This document shows, piece by piece, positions 20,104 to 30,762 of a stretch of 64,000 nt of DNA. A model generated the notes under the pieces. That model did not search any database, was not told where the DNA came from, and saw nothing but the letters and a program-made list of their open reading frames with translations. This stretch comes from Bacillota bacterium (GTDB lineage: Bacteria > Bacillota > Clostridia > Oscillospirales > Acutalibacteraceae), in contig JAETSA010000001.1 of NCBI GenBank assembly GCA_021769885.1, positions 165,963 through 229,962 of the forward strand, in the 5' to 3' direction. Within the stretch, counting starts at the first letter, position 1; each line of letters opens with the position of its first letter. The position numbers and the translations under genes were made by a program.

Positions 20104-21485
20104 TATATAATTGCCTCAAACGCCTGTCGGATATTGTTGACGCCGACGACCTCAATATTCACCTTAAGTGAGGATTTTATCTTCATCAAATTATAGCGCG
20201 GCACAACGCATTTTTTAAACCCGAGCTTTTCTGCTTCACGAATCCTCTGTTCACACGCGCTGACAGCACGAATTTCTCCGCCTAAGCCGATTTCGCCGAA
20301 CGCAAGCACGTCCGCCGGCACGGGTACATCCTTAAGCCCTGAAACGATTGCAAGCGCTACAGAAAGGTCACAAGCAGGCTCATCAATTTTTAAACCGCCG
20401 ATAATATTCACATAACAATCCATATTGCCGACAAAATACCCTGCACGTTTTTCAAGAACCGCTAAAAGCATAGACATTCTGCCGTAATCCACACCGGTCG
20501 CCATACGGCGCGGCGTGCCGAATCCTGTGGGGGTAACTAAGCTTTGCACTTCTGCTAAAATCGGACGAGAGCCTTCCATAATACAGGCAACACAAATACC
20601 GGATGTATTTTTAGGACGCCCGGAAAGCAACATCATAGATGGGTTTTCGACCTCGAAAAGTCCTTTGTCCTCCATTTCGAACACGCCGATTTCATTAGTA
20701 GAGCCGTAACGGTTTTTTACTGCGCGCAAAATGCGGTAAGATAAATTGCGGTCGCCTTCAAAATACAAAACGGCGTCTACAATGTGTTCTAAGACCTTCG
20801 GGCCTGCGATGTTACCATCCTTGTTGACGTGACCGACGATTACAATCGGGATGTTTAAAGTTTTTGCCGTGCGCATAAATAAATTGGTCGTTTCGCGCAC
20901 CTGGGTTACACTGCCGAAGGATGAGTTCAAATCGGTAATGTTCATCGTCTGAATAGAGTCAATCATCACAATATCGGGCTTTTCAGCCGCAATTGTTTCA
21001 CAAATATACTGTGCATCCGTTTCGCAAAGCAAATAGAGATTTTCGGTGGAAACGCCGAGCCTTGAGGCGCGCAATTTCAACTGATGTGCCGATTCTTCGC
21101 CCGAAACATACAGAATACGCATATTTTTCCCGAGGTGCTCGCAAATCTGTAAAAGCAATGTAGATTTACCGATGCCCGGGTCGCCGCTCAAAAGCACCAA
21201 CGAGCCTTTTACAAGTCCGCCGCCGAGCACACGGTTCAACTCGCGAAGCCCCGTGTCAAAACGGTGCTCCGTATTCGCTTTGATTTCATTCAGTTTTTGT
21301 ACGGCGGCACGGTTTTCATAATGCGCAGTACGCATTTTCTTTTGCGAGCCACTTTCCACGGTGCGCATTTCCTCTTCCATGGTGTTCCATTCCTGGCAGG
21401 AAGGACATTGCCCGTACCACTTGGAAGTTTCATATCCGCACGCGGAGCAAACGTAAACAGACTTTGTTTTTGAAGCCATTTTCAA
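20103..21485 (-). CDS. radA: DNA repair protein RadA (Sms)
   Basis: Zinc finger CSACGYETSKWYGQCPSCQEWNT; LLSGDPGIGKSTLLLQ; KNRYGSTNEIGVFEM; Lon-like C-terminus. Confidence 0.97.
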   Translation of the reverse strand: MKMASKTKSVYVCSACGYETSKWYGQCPSCQEWNTMEEEMRTVESGSQKKMRTAHYENRAAVQKLNEIKANTEHRFDTGLRELNRVLGGGLVKGSLVLLSGDPGIGKSTLLLQICEHLGKNMRILYVSGEESAHQLKLRASRLGVSTENLYLLCETDAQYICETIAAEKPDIVMIDSIQTMNITDLNSSFGSVTQVRETTNLFMRTAKTLNIPIVIVGHVNKDGNIAGPKVLEHIVDAVLYFEGDRNLSYRILRAVKNRYGSTNEIGVFEMEDKGLFEVENPSMMLLSGRPKNTSGICVACIMEGSRPILAEVQSLVTPTGFGTPRRMATGVDYGRMSMLLAVLEKRAGYFVGNMDCYVNIIGGLKIDEPACDLSVALAIVSGLKDVPVPADVLAFGEIGLGGEIRAVSACEQRIREAEKLGFKKCVVPRYNLMKIKSSLKVNIEVVGVNNIRQAFEAII

Positions 21486-21491
21486 TATTCC

Positions 21492-22205
21492 TTATGTGTT
21501 CATATAACTCAAAATTCCCGCCGCAATTGCAAATGCCATTTGCTTCTGATACTGCGGGTCTTTTAATTTTTTTGTTTCAGACGGATTGGAAACGAATCCG
21601 CACTCCACCAAAACCGCCGTTTTTTTCGCATAATACAGCAAGTAAATAGAGCTGTCTGATTTTTTAATCATACGCTTATTATCGGGCTGCATCGTCGAAA
21701 TGACTGACGATTGAATGCATTCGGCAAGCTGTGCACTGGAGGTCGTATTCGGTGAATAAAACACCTGCGTCCCCCACTGCGAGCTGTTTTCATATTTATT
21801 TTGATGGATGCTTACAAACATACAGTTTTCGGTATTCTCCATAATGCGCATACGATTGTGGATATCGGATACCTTTCGCTCACGGATGGTATTCGCCTCT
21901 GCGCTGTGAATGGAATCCTCAGTCGTTCGGGTCATTACCGTCTGCACGCCGAACGCGTTCAGCTGTGCTTCCAAAATTTTAGCGATTTCTAAATTAATTG
22001 CCTGTTCGGCAGTGCCGTCTGTAGCGACTGCGCCGCCGTCCTCCCCGCCGTGACCGGCGTCAATGACGACGACCGATTCTTTGACAGGTGCACCGGAAGC
22101 TTCTCTCGCCTGCCGCGCTGCATAGTACGATTCCAAATAAAAGCCGATACAGACAATTAAAATCAAGCCTGCCGAAAATATTTCGAAAAACACATTCTTT
22201 TTCAT
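21492..22205 (-). CDS. cwlD: N-acetylmuramoyl-L-alanine amidase (CwlD-like, amidase_3)
   Basis: VVIDAGHGGEDGGAV; FVSIHQNKYENSSQWGTQVFYSPN; VLVECGFVSNPSETKKL. Likely start MKKNVFF at 22205. Confidence 0.88.
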   Translation of the reverse strand: MKKNVFFEIFSAGLILIVCIGFYLESYYAARQAREASGAPVKESVVVIDAGHGGEDGGAVATDGTAEQAINLEIAKILEAQLNAFGVQTVMTRTTEDSIHSAEANTIRERKVSDIHNRMRIMENTENCMFVSIHQNKYENSSQWGTQVFYSPNTTSSAQLAECIQSSVISTMQPDNKRMIKKSDSSIYLLYYAKKTAVLVECGFVSNPSETKKLKDPQYQKQMAFAIAAGILSYMNT

Positions 22206-22275
22206 AAGACCACCCCATTGAATATATGAGGTGAAGCTTAAGAATATTATAGTGTAATTTGTGCTGTTTGGCAAG

Positions 22276-22312
22276 AAAAAAGTGCATCGAAAATGAACTT
22301 TCGATGCACTCC
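22276..22312 (-). terminator. Intrinsic terminator downstream of tsf
   Basis: agtgcatcgaaa atgaac tttcgatgcact hairpin flanked by an A-run (U-run on the minus strand). Confidence 0.8.
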
Positions 22313-22326
22313 GAATCGCTTAAAGC

Positions 22327-23247
22327 TTATTTCAGCATACTTGCAATTTCTGCTGCGAAATCTTCTTCTTTCTTTTCAATGCCTTCGCCCTTTGCGTAGC
22401 GAACGAAGCCTGTGACTTTAATGTCAGCGCCAAGCTCTTTCGCAACTTTTGCGACGTACTGAGAAACGGAAAGGTCGCCGTCCTTAACAAACGCCTGATC
22501 AAGCAAGCAGTTCTCTTTGTAGTACTTGCCGATTTTGCCATCGACAATCTTTGCGAGCACCTGATCGGGCTTGTTTGCCATTTTCGGGTCTTCTTTCATC
22601 TGTGCAACAAGAATTTCCTTTTCGTGCGCAAGCACTTCTGCCGGAACAGAAGCTTCGTCGAGATAAGACGGGTTCATAGCCGCAACCTGCATAGCAACAT
22701 CTTTGCCCATCAGGTCAAATTCGGGCTTTGCAGCGGTTGCATCGTCGGTATCGAAGGAAACCATAACACCGACTGTGCCGCCTGCGTGGATGTAAGTCGC
22801 AACGTGACCTTCCGAAACAACGAAACGGCGGATTTTCATATTCTCACGAAGCGCAAGGAAAACTTCCTGTACGCACTCTTCCACAGTGCAGTTGCTGTCT
22901 GCCGCAGTTTCTTTCAAAAGTGCATCAACATCAGCGGGTTTGGTCGCAACAACCGTTTTTGCAACTGTGTTTGCAAGTTTTACAAAAGGCTCACCCTTCG
23001 CAACGAAGTCTGTTTCGCAGTTGATTTCAACCAATGCGCCGCAGGTTGCATCGCTGTAAGCCGCAACAACACCTTCCGCCGCGACTCTGCCGGCTTTCTT
23101 TGCCGCAGAAGCAAGACCCTTTTCTCTCAAGATATCAATTGCCTTGTCCATATCGCCATCGGATTCAACAAGTGCCTTTTTGCAGTCCATCATACCGACG
23201 CCTGTTTTTTCACGAAGCGCCTGAACGTCTTTAGCTGTAAATGCCAT
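22327..23247 (-). CDS. tsf: Translation elongation factor Ts
   Basis: FTAKDVQALREKTGVGMMDCKKAL; EINCETDFVA; C-terminal EF-Ts domain. Confidence 0.98.
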   Translation of the reverse strand: MAFTAKDVQALREKTGVGMMDCKKALVESDGDMDKAIDILREKGLASAAKKAGRVAAEGVVAAYSDATCGALVEINCETDFVAKGEPFVKLANTVAKTVVATKPADVDALLKETAADSNCTVEECVQEVFLALRENMKIRRFVVSEGHVATYIHAGGTVGVMVSFDTDDATAAKPEFDLMGKDVAMQVAAMNPSYLDEASVPAEVLAHEKEILVAQMKEDPKMANKPDQVLAKIVDGKIGKYYKENCLLDQAFVKDGDLSVSQYVAKVAKELGADIKVTGFVRYAKGEGIEKKEEDFAAEIASMLK

Positions 23248-23324
23248 TATAAATTCCTCCCAAATATTTTTTCAAAATATGCCCGCACCAAATTCAGCAC
23301 GGGCATAAAACCTACAAACTGTTT

Positions 23325-24059
23325 TTATTCAGCAGTTTCTGCTTCGGGCTCAGCTTCCTCTGCCGCAGCACCCTGCATACCCTGTCTGCCTTCGATTACA
23401 GCATCTGCCATTGCGCCTGCAATCAGCTTAACTGCGCGGATAGCGTCGTCGTTACCCGGGATAACGTGATCGATTTCGTCGGGATCGCAGTTTGTGTCTA
23501 CGATTGCGATAATCGGAATACCGAGCTTCTTTGCTTCTGCAACAGCGATTCTTTCCTTGCGCGGGTCAACAATGAACATTGCAGCAGGCTGTTTTTTCAT
23601 TTCGGTGATACCGCCCATAAATTTCTCGAGCTTTTCGATTTCAAGCTCAAGCTTAGCCGCTTCTTTTTTCGGCAGCATTTCAAAAGTGCCGTCTGCCTGC
23701 ATTGCCTGCAACTGACCAAGTCTTCTGATTCTTCTCTTAATTGTGCTGAAGTTTGTAAGCATACCGCCGAGCCAACGTGCGTTGACATAAGGCATACCGC
23801 AGCGCTGTGCTTCCTCTTTAATAGATTCCTGCGCCTGCTTTTTGGTGCCTACGAACAAAATTTCATCGCCCTGTGCCGCGATGTCGCGAACAACCATATA
23901 AGCATCTTCCAGCTTTTTGACCGTTTTTTGCAGGTCAATGATGTAAATCCCGTTTCTTTCGGTGAAGATATACTCCGCCATTTTGGGATTCCATCTTCTG
24001 GTCTGGTGACCGAAATGGACGCCTGCTTCGAGCAGTTGTTTCATGGATACGACTGACAT
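23325..24059 (-). CDS. rpsB: 30S ribosomal protein S2
   Basis: [41 protein letters not shown]. Confidence 0.99.
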   Translation of the reverse strand: MSVVSMKQLLEAGVHFGHQTRRWNPKMAEYIFTERNGIYIIDLQKTVKKLEDAYMVVRDIAAQGDEILFVGTKKQAQESIKEEAQRCGMPYVNARWLGGMLTNFSTIKRRIRRLGQLQAMQADGTFEMLPKKEAAKLELEIEKLEKFMGGITEMKKQPAAMFIVDPRKERIAVAEAKKLGIPIIAIVDTNCDPDEIDHVIPGNDDAIRAVKLIAGAMADAVIEGRQGMQGAAAEEAEPEAETAE

Positions 24060-24195
24060 AATTTTTTCCTCCTTATTTTGCCACCGCGCGGTTCAGCTTA
24101 CAGCAAGACATATAAAATGCAATTTTGCTGTAATCCCCGTGCGTGCGAATTGCGAAAGCATTATACCATTACAAAGCCTATTTTGCAAGCATTTT

Positions 24196-24420
24196 TTACG
24201 AATCCGAAAAGATTTTTTTTTGCAAATCAAATAATTCCCGCTTTTTTTCGGCAGTTTTTTCGAAATCCACTGAAAACTTTTCAGGAGCCTGCCGAATCAC
24301 AACGTTGCCCTCGGCAATCGGCTCCGAAAAGAAAGAAATCGGCACGTCCAAAATTTTCTTTTCGGAATTGATTAGAATCACTGTATTTCCTTCAATGCGG
24401 TCTACAGACCAAATTTCCAT
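24196..24420 (-). CDS. DUF3006-type small protein
   Basis: 74 aa; WSVDRIEGNTVILINSEKKILDVPISFFSEPIAEGNVV; upstream partner of an MBL-fold gene. Confidence 0.75.
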   Translation of the reverse strand: MEIWSVDRIEGNTVILINSEKKILDVPISFFSEPIAEGNVVIRQAPEKFSVDFEKTAEKKRELFDLQKKIFSDS

Positions 24421-24424
24421 AAAG

Positions 24425-25366
24425 CTATTTCTCCGTTTCTACTGAAATTTCTTTGCCGTCGCTGATGACTACGATATTGCCGTTTCTGTCTGTTCTTCTG
24501 TAATCAATGCCGAGCGCGGAAAGTCTTTGCAAAGTGGATTCGCTCGGCAGCTTATAGCTGTTGTTTTCGCCGCAGGAAATGATTGCAAGTTGTGGGGACA
24601 CAGCGCGCAGATATTTCTCCGTTGAAGAGGTTTTGCTGCCGTGATGTCCCAATTTGATGACATCCGCCTGTACAGGAAAGCCCGCTTCTAAAATATCGGT
24701 TTCGGAAGCTTTTTCCGCATCTCCCTGGAATAAGAAATGATTTTCACCGTAGGTGACACGCACAACCACAGAAGAATCGTTCATCTCTTTGTAATCCTGA
24801 TTCGGCGCATATACAGTAAAACTGCATCCCGACAGAGCATAATCGTTCCCGGGTTTAGCGGCAATCACCTTCGCGCCGCTTTCAGACAGTGCATACAGCA
24901 AATCTTCATATACCTTGGACGTCGGCATATGTGCTTCGCTGTATTTCGGCATAATCACATTGGAGATTGGATAATTACGGATAATCTCATCCGCACTGCC
25001 GATATGGTCAGCGTGGGCGTGTGTCAATATCAGATAATCGAGCTTTTGGACATTCTGTGATTTTAAGTAGGCGTCGATGGCTGTATAGCTGTCCACTTCG
25101 CCTGCATCGATTAAAATCGATTCATCGCCGCATAAAATCAATGCACAGTCTGCCTGCCCGACATCCATATAATGCACCGAAAACGGAAATTCCGACGCAG
25201 CAACAGTCTGATTGCCGCCTGTCAGGCGAAAAAGTGTGCTCCAGGACGGCAGTCCGAGCTTTGGGAAATAAGTAATCAGGACGGCTAAAACGGCAACACA
25301 AAGCATCACTGCAATCTGCGCAATACGGATTTTCTTTTTATCGTTTGCGCTTTTTGGCTTTGCCAT
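24425..25366 (-). CDS. ComEC/Rec2-like metallo-beta-lactamase fold hydrolase (soluble MBL domain)
   Basis: VHYMDVGQADCALILCGDESILIDAGE; LTHAHADHIGSADEII; LGHHGSKTSST. Confidence 0.88.
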   Translation of the reverse strand: MAKPKSANDKKKIRIAQIAVMLCVAVLAVLITYFPKLGLPSWSTLFRLTGGNQTVAASEFPFSVHYMDVGQADCALILCGDESILIDAGEVDSYTAIDAYLKSQNVQKLDYLILTHAHADHIGSADEIIRNYPISNVIMPKYSEAHMPTSKVYEDLLYALSESGAKVIAAKPGNDYALSGCSFTVYAPNQDYKEMNDSSVVVRVTYGENHFLFQGDAEKASETDILEAGFPVQADVIKLGHHGSKTSSTEKYLRAVSPQLAIISCGENNSYKLPSESTLQRLSALGIDYRRTDRNGNIVVISDGKEISVETEK

Positions 25367-27215
25367 TAGACTTTCCTCCGGGATTCCTTGATTTTGCGTA
25401 ACGAGTTGCTGACGAGCTCACACCGCACAACGGCCGAATCAGACACTTCTCCGCTGTTCCGATTAAATCCGCGCGCCCTGCGCGCTTCAAGGCTTCTTCC
25501 ACCAATGCGTGATTCTTCGGATTGAAATACTGCATCAGTGCACGCTGCATTGCTTTGTCGTGCGGATTTTTCGCAACATAAACAGGTTTTAATGTATAGG
25601 GGTCTAATTCCGTATAAAACATTGCGGTCGCGATTGTCCCCGGCGTCGGATAAAAATCCTGCACTTGTTCGGGATGTAAATGCTCTTTTTTAATAAAAAT
25701 TGCAAGTTCCACAGCGTCCTGTAATGTAGCACCCGGATGTGAGGACATCAAATACGGAACGAGATACTGTTCCTTGCCGATTTTCTTGGTATAATCAAAA
25801 TACTTTTTGGAAAATCGAATATACGCTTCAATATGCGGCTTGCCCATTTTGTCTAAGACAGCCGCTGAGCAATGCTCCGGTGCAACCTTCAGCTGTCCGC
25901 TGATATGATGTGCAACAAGCTCTTTAAAGAAGGCGTCAGAAGAATCCTCCAGCATATAGTCATAGCGTATGCCTGAGCGGATAAAAACCTTTTTCACCTT
26001 CGGCAGTTCGCGCACGGCACGCAGAATATCCAAATACTCCGATTGGTCGGCTTGCAGTGCCGGACACGCTGTCGGTGCTAAGCATTTTTTGCCTTTGCAG
26101 AGTCCTGCTTTTTCTTGCTTCGCGCAGGACGGATAACGGAAATTCGCTGTTGGTCCACCAATGTCGTGAATATATCCTTTAAAATCGGGCATCTGCGTAA
26201 TGCGTTTTGCTTCTTCCAGAATAGATTCCTTGCTTCTCGAAGTTACATAACGCCCTTGGTGAAATGCAAGCGAACAAAAGTTACAAGCCCCAAAGCAACC
26301 GCGATTGTGCGTAATGGAGAATTTCACTTCTTCTATGCCCGGAACACCGCCGTCTTTTTCATAAATCGGATGATACTGCCGTGTATACGGCAACGCATAG
26401 ACCTCGTCCAATTCTGCACGCGTCAGCGGCGGCATCGGCGGATTTTGCACCAGCATCATTTTGCCGTGCCGTTGTCGCAGCATTTTGCCGCGGATATGAT
26501 CCTGCTCATCCTGCTCTATGCGACAGGATATTGCATATTCCCGTTTGGATTTCACCACGTTTTCATAAGACGGGCATTCCGTGCAAAACGGCGTTTCCTC
26601 CACCGGGACAGCGTAGCAAGTGCCGAGAATATCATGCAGGGTATGTATGCTCTCCCCTGCGTTCAAGCGTTTTGCAATTTCAAGGGTCTGTTTTTCGCCC
26701 ATACCGTAAGAAATCAAATCCGCACCGGAATCGAACAAAATCGACGGACGGATTTTGTTATCCCAATAGTCATAATGTGCAAAACGGCGCAAAGACGCCT
26801 CCAATCCGCCGATGACAATCGGAATATCCCCAAAGGCTTCCCGAATCATTTTGCAATATACAATTACTGCACGGTCGGGACGTTTACCGATTTTACCGCC
26901 CGGAGAATAAGCGTCCGTGTTCCGTCTTTTTTTGGCGACGCTGTAGTGCGCAACCATAGAATCGATATTACCCGAAGAAACAAAAAATCCAAGACGCGGA
27001 CGACCAAACCGCTGAAAATCGGTTTGGCTGTCTGTGTGCGGCTGAGAAAGAACGGCTACTTTGTATCCGCCCGCTTCCAACACACGGGTAATAATTGCCG
27101 CGCCAAAGCTGGGGTGATCGACATATGCATCGCCCGTAACATACACAAAATCCACTTGATCCCATCCGCGCGCCTGCATATCCTCACGCGAAATCGGCAA
27201 AAACTGTGTCTGCAT
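25338..27215 (-). CDS. YgiQ family radical SAM protein
   Basis: HNRGCFGACNFCSLAFHQGRYVTSRSKESILEEA (CxxxCxxC); QDFYPTPGTIATAMFYT. Confidence 0.92.
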   Translation of the reverse strand: MQTQFLPISREDMQARGWDQVDFVYVTGDAYVDHPSFGAAIITRVLEAGGYKVAVLSQPHTDSQTDFQRFGRPRLGFFVSSGNIDSMVAHYSVAKKRRNTDAYSPGGKIGKRPDRAVIVYCKMIREAFGDIPIVIGGLEASLRRFAHYDYWDNKIRPSILFDSGADLISYGMGEKQTLEIAKRLNAGESIHTLHDILGTCYAVPVEETPFCTECPSYENVVKSKREYAISCRIEQDEQDHIRGKMLRQRHGKMMLVQNPPMPPLTRAELDEVYALPYTRQYHPIYEKDGGVPGIEEVKFSITHNRGCFGACNFCSLAFHQGRYVTSRSKESILEEAKRITQMPDFKGYIHDIGGPTANFRYPSCAKQEKAGLCKGKKCLAPTACPALQADQSEYLDILRAVRELPKVKKVFIRSGIRYDYMLEDSSDAFFKELVAHHISGQLKVAPEHCSAAVLDKMGKPHIEAYIRFSKKYFDYTKKIGKEQYLVPYLMSSHPGATLQDAVELAIFIKKEHLHPEQVQDFYPTPGTIATAMFYTELDPYTLKPVYVAKNPHDKAMQRALMQYFNPKNHALVEEALKRAGRADLIGTAEKCLIRPLCGVSSSATRYAKSRNPGGKSNGKAKKRKR

Positions 27216-27218
27216 AGC

Positions 27219-29759
27219 TTATTCTCCGTTTGTATCGGCGGTTGTTTCTGCGCTGTCGCTGTAATCCCGCGATGCACCGCCCTGTGCCAATGCATTCATT
27301 TCGTACCACTGTTGCTTGGAAATCAATACCTTACGCGGTTTGCTCCCTTCATAAGGACCGATGATGCCGCGTTCTTCCAAATTGTCCACAATTCGTGCCG
27401 CACGTGCATAACCAAGCTTTAATTTCCGTTGCAATAAGGTTGTAGAAGCCATTTGCGCATCTACAACGACTTCGATTGCCTTTGGAATCATTTCGTCGGC
27501 TTCGCGGTCATCGTCGCCGTCGTCAGCAGAAGAAGCGCTTCCCTTTTTCTTATCTTGCACAGCCTGGCGTTCAATCTCCTGCATAACATCATCGTCGTAA
27601 GCGGACTGTTCCTGCCCTTTGATGTAGTCTACCACGGTTTCCACTTCTTTATCGGAAAGGAAACAGCCCTGCACACGAATCGGCTTTGCGATACCGACAG
27701 GGTAAAACAGCATATCACCGTTGCCGAGCAATTTCTCCGCACCCGCCGCATCAATGATTGTGCGGGAGTCGATTTGTGAAGAAACCTTTAAGGAAAGTCG
27801 GCTCGGAATATTCGCTTTAATCAAGCCTGTAATAACATCGACAGACGGACGCTGGGTCGCAATGACCAAATGCATACCCGCCGCACGTGCCATTTGCGCC
27901 AGACGGCAAATAGAATCCTCAACCTCGTGCGGTGCCGCCATCATTAGGTCGGACAGCTCATCAATAAAAATCACGATTTGCGGCATCTTTTTTTGCCCGA
28001 TGCTTTCGCAAATACTGTTGTAACCGCTGATATCGCGGACATTGTTATCTGAAAATGTTTTATAACGTGTCAGCATTTCGGTAACCGCCCACGCAAGCGC
28101 GCCCGAAGCCTTTCGCGGGTCGGAAACCACGGGCACAATCAAATGCGGAATACCGTTATACACTGTAAATTCCACCTGCTTCGGGTCAATCATCAAAAGC
28201 TTGACCTCATCAGGCGTTGCGTTATATAAAATGCTTACAATCATAGCATTTAAGCAGACAGATTTACCTGAACCGGTTGTACCTGCAACCAATAAATGCG
28301 GCATTTTGGCGAGGTCTGCATATGTACAGTTGCCCGCGATATCTTTACCAAGCGCAACAAAAAGCTTGGATTTTGCCGATTTATACTGCGGCGTATCCAC
28401 TATTTCACGCAATGTGACCGTTGCACGGTTTTTATTGGGGACTTCAATGCCGACCGCCGCTTTGTTTGGAATCGGTGCTTCGATACGAATGCCGCCTGCC
28501 GCAAGATTCAGGGCAATATCGTCCGCAAGATTCGTAATACGGCTGATTTTGACACCTGCCGCAGGTTGAATTTCATAACGTGTGACCGACGGACCACGGC
28601 AAATGTCTACAATACGTGTTTCTACGCCGAAGCTTTTTAAGGTATCCACCAATTTGGTTGCATTCGCCTTTAATTCGTCTTCATATTTTAAACTGCGTGA
28701 GTTCGTATTGACCGCAAGGCACGAAAGCGGCGGTTTTTCATATACCTTTGCCGTCTGTTCTTCCTCTGCATCATCCGTTTCGGCAGATTCGTCCGCCGTT
28801 TTGGTTACTTCGGACTTGTCCTTTGCAAGCTTTTCCGTCGGAGTCAGTACAGAGGTTTCTTCTGCCGCCGCCACGGGCTTCGTCTCGGGTGCTTTCATTT
28901 TATTGATAATATCATCCAGCAAAATCGGTTTCTGCGTTTCCGGCTCTTCTATGGGTTCAATCAACGTACTTTCGAGTTCCGTGGGATCTATCGTTTCTTC
29001 GAGGGATTCTTCTTTTGGCGCCTCTTTTTTGCGTGGGAACTTTTTAACTACCTTTTCTTCCGTGGGTACTTCGGGACCTAAATCCACATCCACATTAAAT
29101 TCACGTTCACGGCGTTTGGTGATTTGCTCAATTTTTTCTTCGCGGTATTCGTTCGCTTTTTGCACGGGCTTCGCCACACCGCGAAACAGACGAATCAGCG
29201 TTGTACCGGTCATTAGCATCAAACAAAGGAAAATCAAAATCAGCACAAGTGCAATTGCCGCTGCCTTACCGCTGCCTGTAATCAGCAAAATAAGACCGCC
29301 GAAAAACGCGCCGACAGCCCCACTGCCAAGGCAGGAATTGTCATAACGGAATACATCATATGCATCTACAATATCCGCCCAAAAATCAACTGAGCCCTCA
29401 AACGAAAAAATATGTACTGCGCCTGCAATTAACACAATCAGCGTAATTGCTTCGCCAATCTTAAAGCCAACCTTTGTACCGACCTTGTCCAGCGTTGTCA
29501 TAACCGCAACATAAATCAGAAGCAACGGAATAACAAATGCACAAAATCCGAACAGGCCAAAGGAAAGATTTCGAACCCCGCCCCAAAGACCGCCGCCCGG
29601 AATGAAGGTAATGCACAGCCCAAACAGAGCTACGCAAAACAATACAATTGCGGCAACTTGTTTTTGCGCCGCAGTCCGCTCGGTATTGTTGCGCGCACCT
29701 GTTTTGCCGCTTTGCCCCTGCGGTTTCCTTTTTTGCGGCGTTTTTTTCTTTTCTGCCAT
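27219..29759 (-). CDS. DNA translocase FtsK/SpoIIIE
   Basis: [80 protein letters not shown]-terminal winged-helix gamma domain. Likely start MAEKKKTPQ at 29759. Confidence 0.95.
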   Translation of the reverse strand: MAEKKKTPQKRKPQGQSGKTGARNNTERTAAQKQVAAIVLFCVALFGLCITFIPGGGLWGGVRNLSFGLFGFCAFVIPLLLIYVAVMTTLDKVGTKVGFKIGEAITLIVLIAGAVHIFSFEGSVDFWADIVDAYDVFRYDNSCLGSGAVGAFFGGLILLITGSGKAAAIALVLILIFLCLMLMTGTTLIRLFRGVAKPVQKANEYREEKIEQITKRREREFNVDVDLGPEVPTEEKVVKKFPRKKEAPKEESLEETIDPTELESTLIEPIEEPETQKPILLDDIINKMKAPETKPVAAAEETSVLTPTEKLAKDKSEVTKTADESAETDDAEEEQTAKVYEKPPLSCLAVNTNSRSLKYEDELKANATKLVDTLKSFGVETRIVDICRGPSVTRYEIQPAAGVKISRITNLADDIALNLAAGGIRIEAPIPNKAAVGIEVPNKNRATVTLREIVDTPQYKSAKSKLFVALGKDIAGNCTYADLAKMPHLLVAGTTGSGKSVCLNAMIVSILYNATPDEVKLLMIDPKQVEFTVYNGIPHLIVPVVSDPRKASGALAWAVTEMLTRYKTFSDNNVRDISGYNSICESIGQKKMPQIVIFIDELSDLMMAAPHEVEDSICRLAQMARAAGMHLVIATQRPSVDVITGLIKANIPSRLSLKVSSQIDSRTIIDAAGAEKLLGNGDMLFYPVGIAKPIRVQGCFLSDKEVETVVDYIKGQEQSAYDDDVMQEIERQAVQDKKKGSASSADDGDDDREADEMIPKAIEVVVDAQMASTTLLQRKLKLGYARAARIVDNLEERGIIGPYEGSKPRKVLISKQQWYEMNALAQGGASRDYSDSAETTADTNGE

Positions 29760-29791
29760 ATGAATTTCTCCTCCGAATATCCTAAACAATT

Positions 29792-30550
29792 CTATTTTTC
29801 TGTTATCATACCATACAGACAGTGCAGTGCGTCCGAAAGACCGCCGAGACAATCAATCATACCGGATTCTACAGCTGTTTTTCCGTCTAAAACAGAGCCA
29901 ACATCTGTCGCAAGCTCGCCCGTTGCCAACATATATTCCCGAAATTTTTCGGCGGTCATTGCGGAATTTCGCGTTACAAATTCCACAATGCGTTCCTGCA
30001 TTTTTTGAAAATACGAAAAGGTTTGCGGCACACCGAGCACCAAGCCGTTCATACGGACAGGATGCACGGTCATTGTCGCTGACGGTACGATAAACGATTT
30101 TTTTGCCGACACAGCAAGCGGTACACCAATGGAATGTCCACCGCCGAGCACCAAAGAAACCGTAGGTGTTTCCATACCGCTGATAAGCTCTGCAATGGCA
30201 AGACCTGCTTCGATATCGCCGCCAACCGTGTTTAAAATGACAATCAGCCCCTCAATCTCACTGCTCTCTTCAATAGCAACAAGCTGTGGGATGACGTGTT
30301 CGTATTTTGTTGTTTTATTTTGTGCGGGAAGTATATAATGCCCTTCAATCTGCCCGATAATTGTTAAGCAGTGAATCAAGTGCCCGTCCTTGGACACTGT
30401 AATAGAGCCTGTTTCCACGATTTGCCGTATAGCAGAGTCCGCGGGCAAATCCTCACTGTCGTCCGTTTCCTCTTCGGATGCATCTTCCTGCAAATACAAA
30501 GAACGGTTCATTACGGTGTGAAACAATTCATTTTTCTTGCTTTTTTTCAT
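29792..30550 (-). CDS. tepA: ClpP-like serine protease, TepA family
   Basis: [68 protein letters not shown]; next to ftsK/spoIIIE. Likely start MKKSKKNE at 30550. Confidence 0.85.
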   Translation of the reverse strand: MKKSKKNELFHTVMNRSLYLQEDASEEETDDSEDLPADSAIRQIVETGSITVSKDGHLIHCLTIIGQIEGHYILPAQNKTTKYEHVIPQLVAIEESSEIEGLIVILNTVGGDIEAGLAIAELISGMETPTVSLVLGGGHSIGVPLAVSAKKSFIVPSATMTVHPVRMNGLVLGVPQTFSYFQKMQERIVEFVTRNSAMTAEKFREYMLATGELATDVGSVLDGKTAVESGMIDCLGGLSDALHCLYGMITEK

Positions 30551-30762
30551 TACTGATCCCTCCGCCGTGAATATATTTAGTATGTGCGGAAAAATCAGCA
30601 ATTATTTTGCGCAAAATATTGTATCATAAAAAAAATGAATTAGCAATATCCCGATAAACAGAAAAAATTCATTGTTAGTTTATTGACAAGCGCGTCTTGT
30701 AGTATTAAAATACCAATATAACTTTGTTAAAAATTTGAAAAAGTTAGGAGATAATCAAAACA

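Noticed and set aside
22624-24056. Plus-strand ORFs opposite tsf and rpsB (281 aa and 196 aa)
   Set aside because: Antisense to essential translation genes; Cys/Phe/Arg-rich shadow translations.
26115-27422. 435-aa plus-strand ORF opposite ygiQ
   Set aside because: Antisense to a clearly conserved radical SAM gene; translation is Arg/Cys/His-rich with no domain-like pattern. Shadow ORF.
28582-29346. 254-aa Ser-rich plus-strand ORF opposite ftsK/spoIIIE
   Set aside because: Arises from the acidic linker of FtsK read in reverse; no independent support.
30720-30750. TTTGTTAAAAATTTGAAAAA as a Rex operator upstream of aconitase
   Set aside because: Poor dyad symmetry compared with the known Rex consensus (TTGTGAAATATTTCACAA-like).
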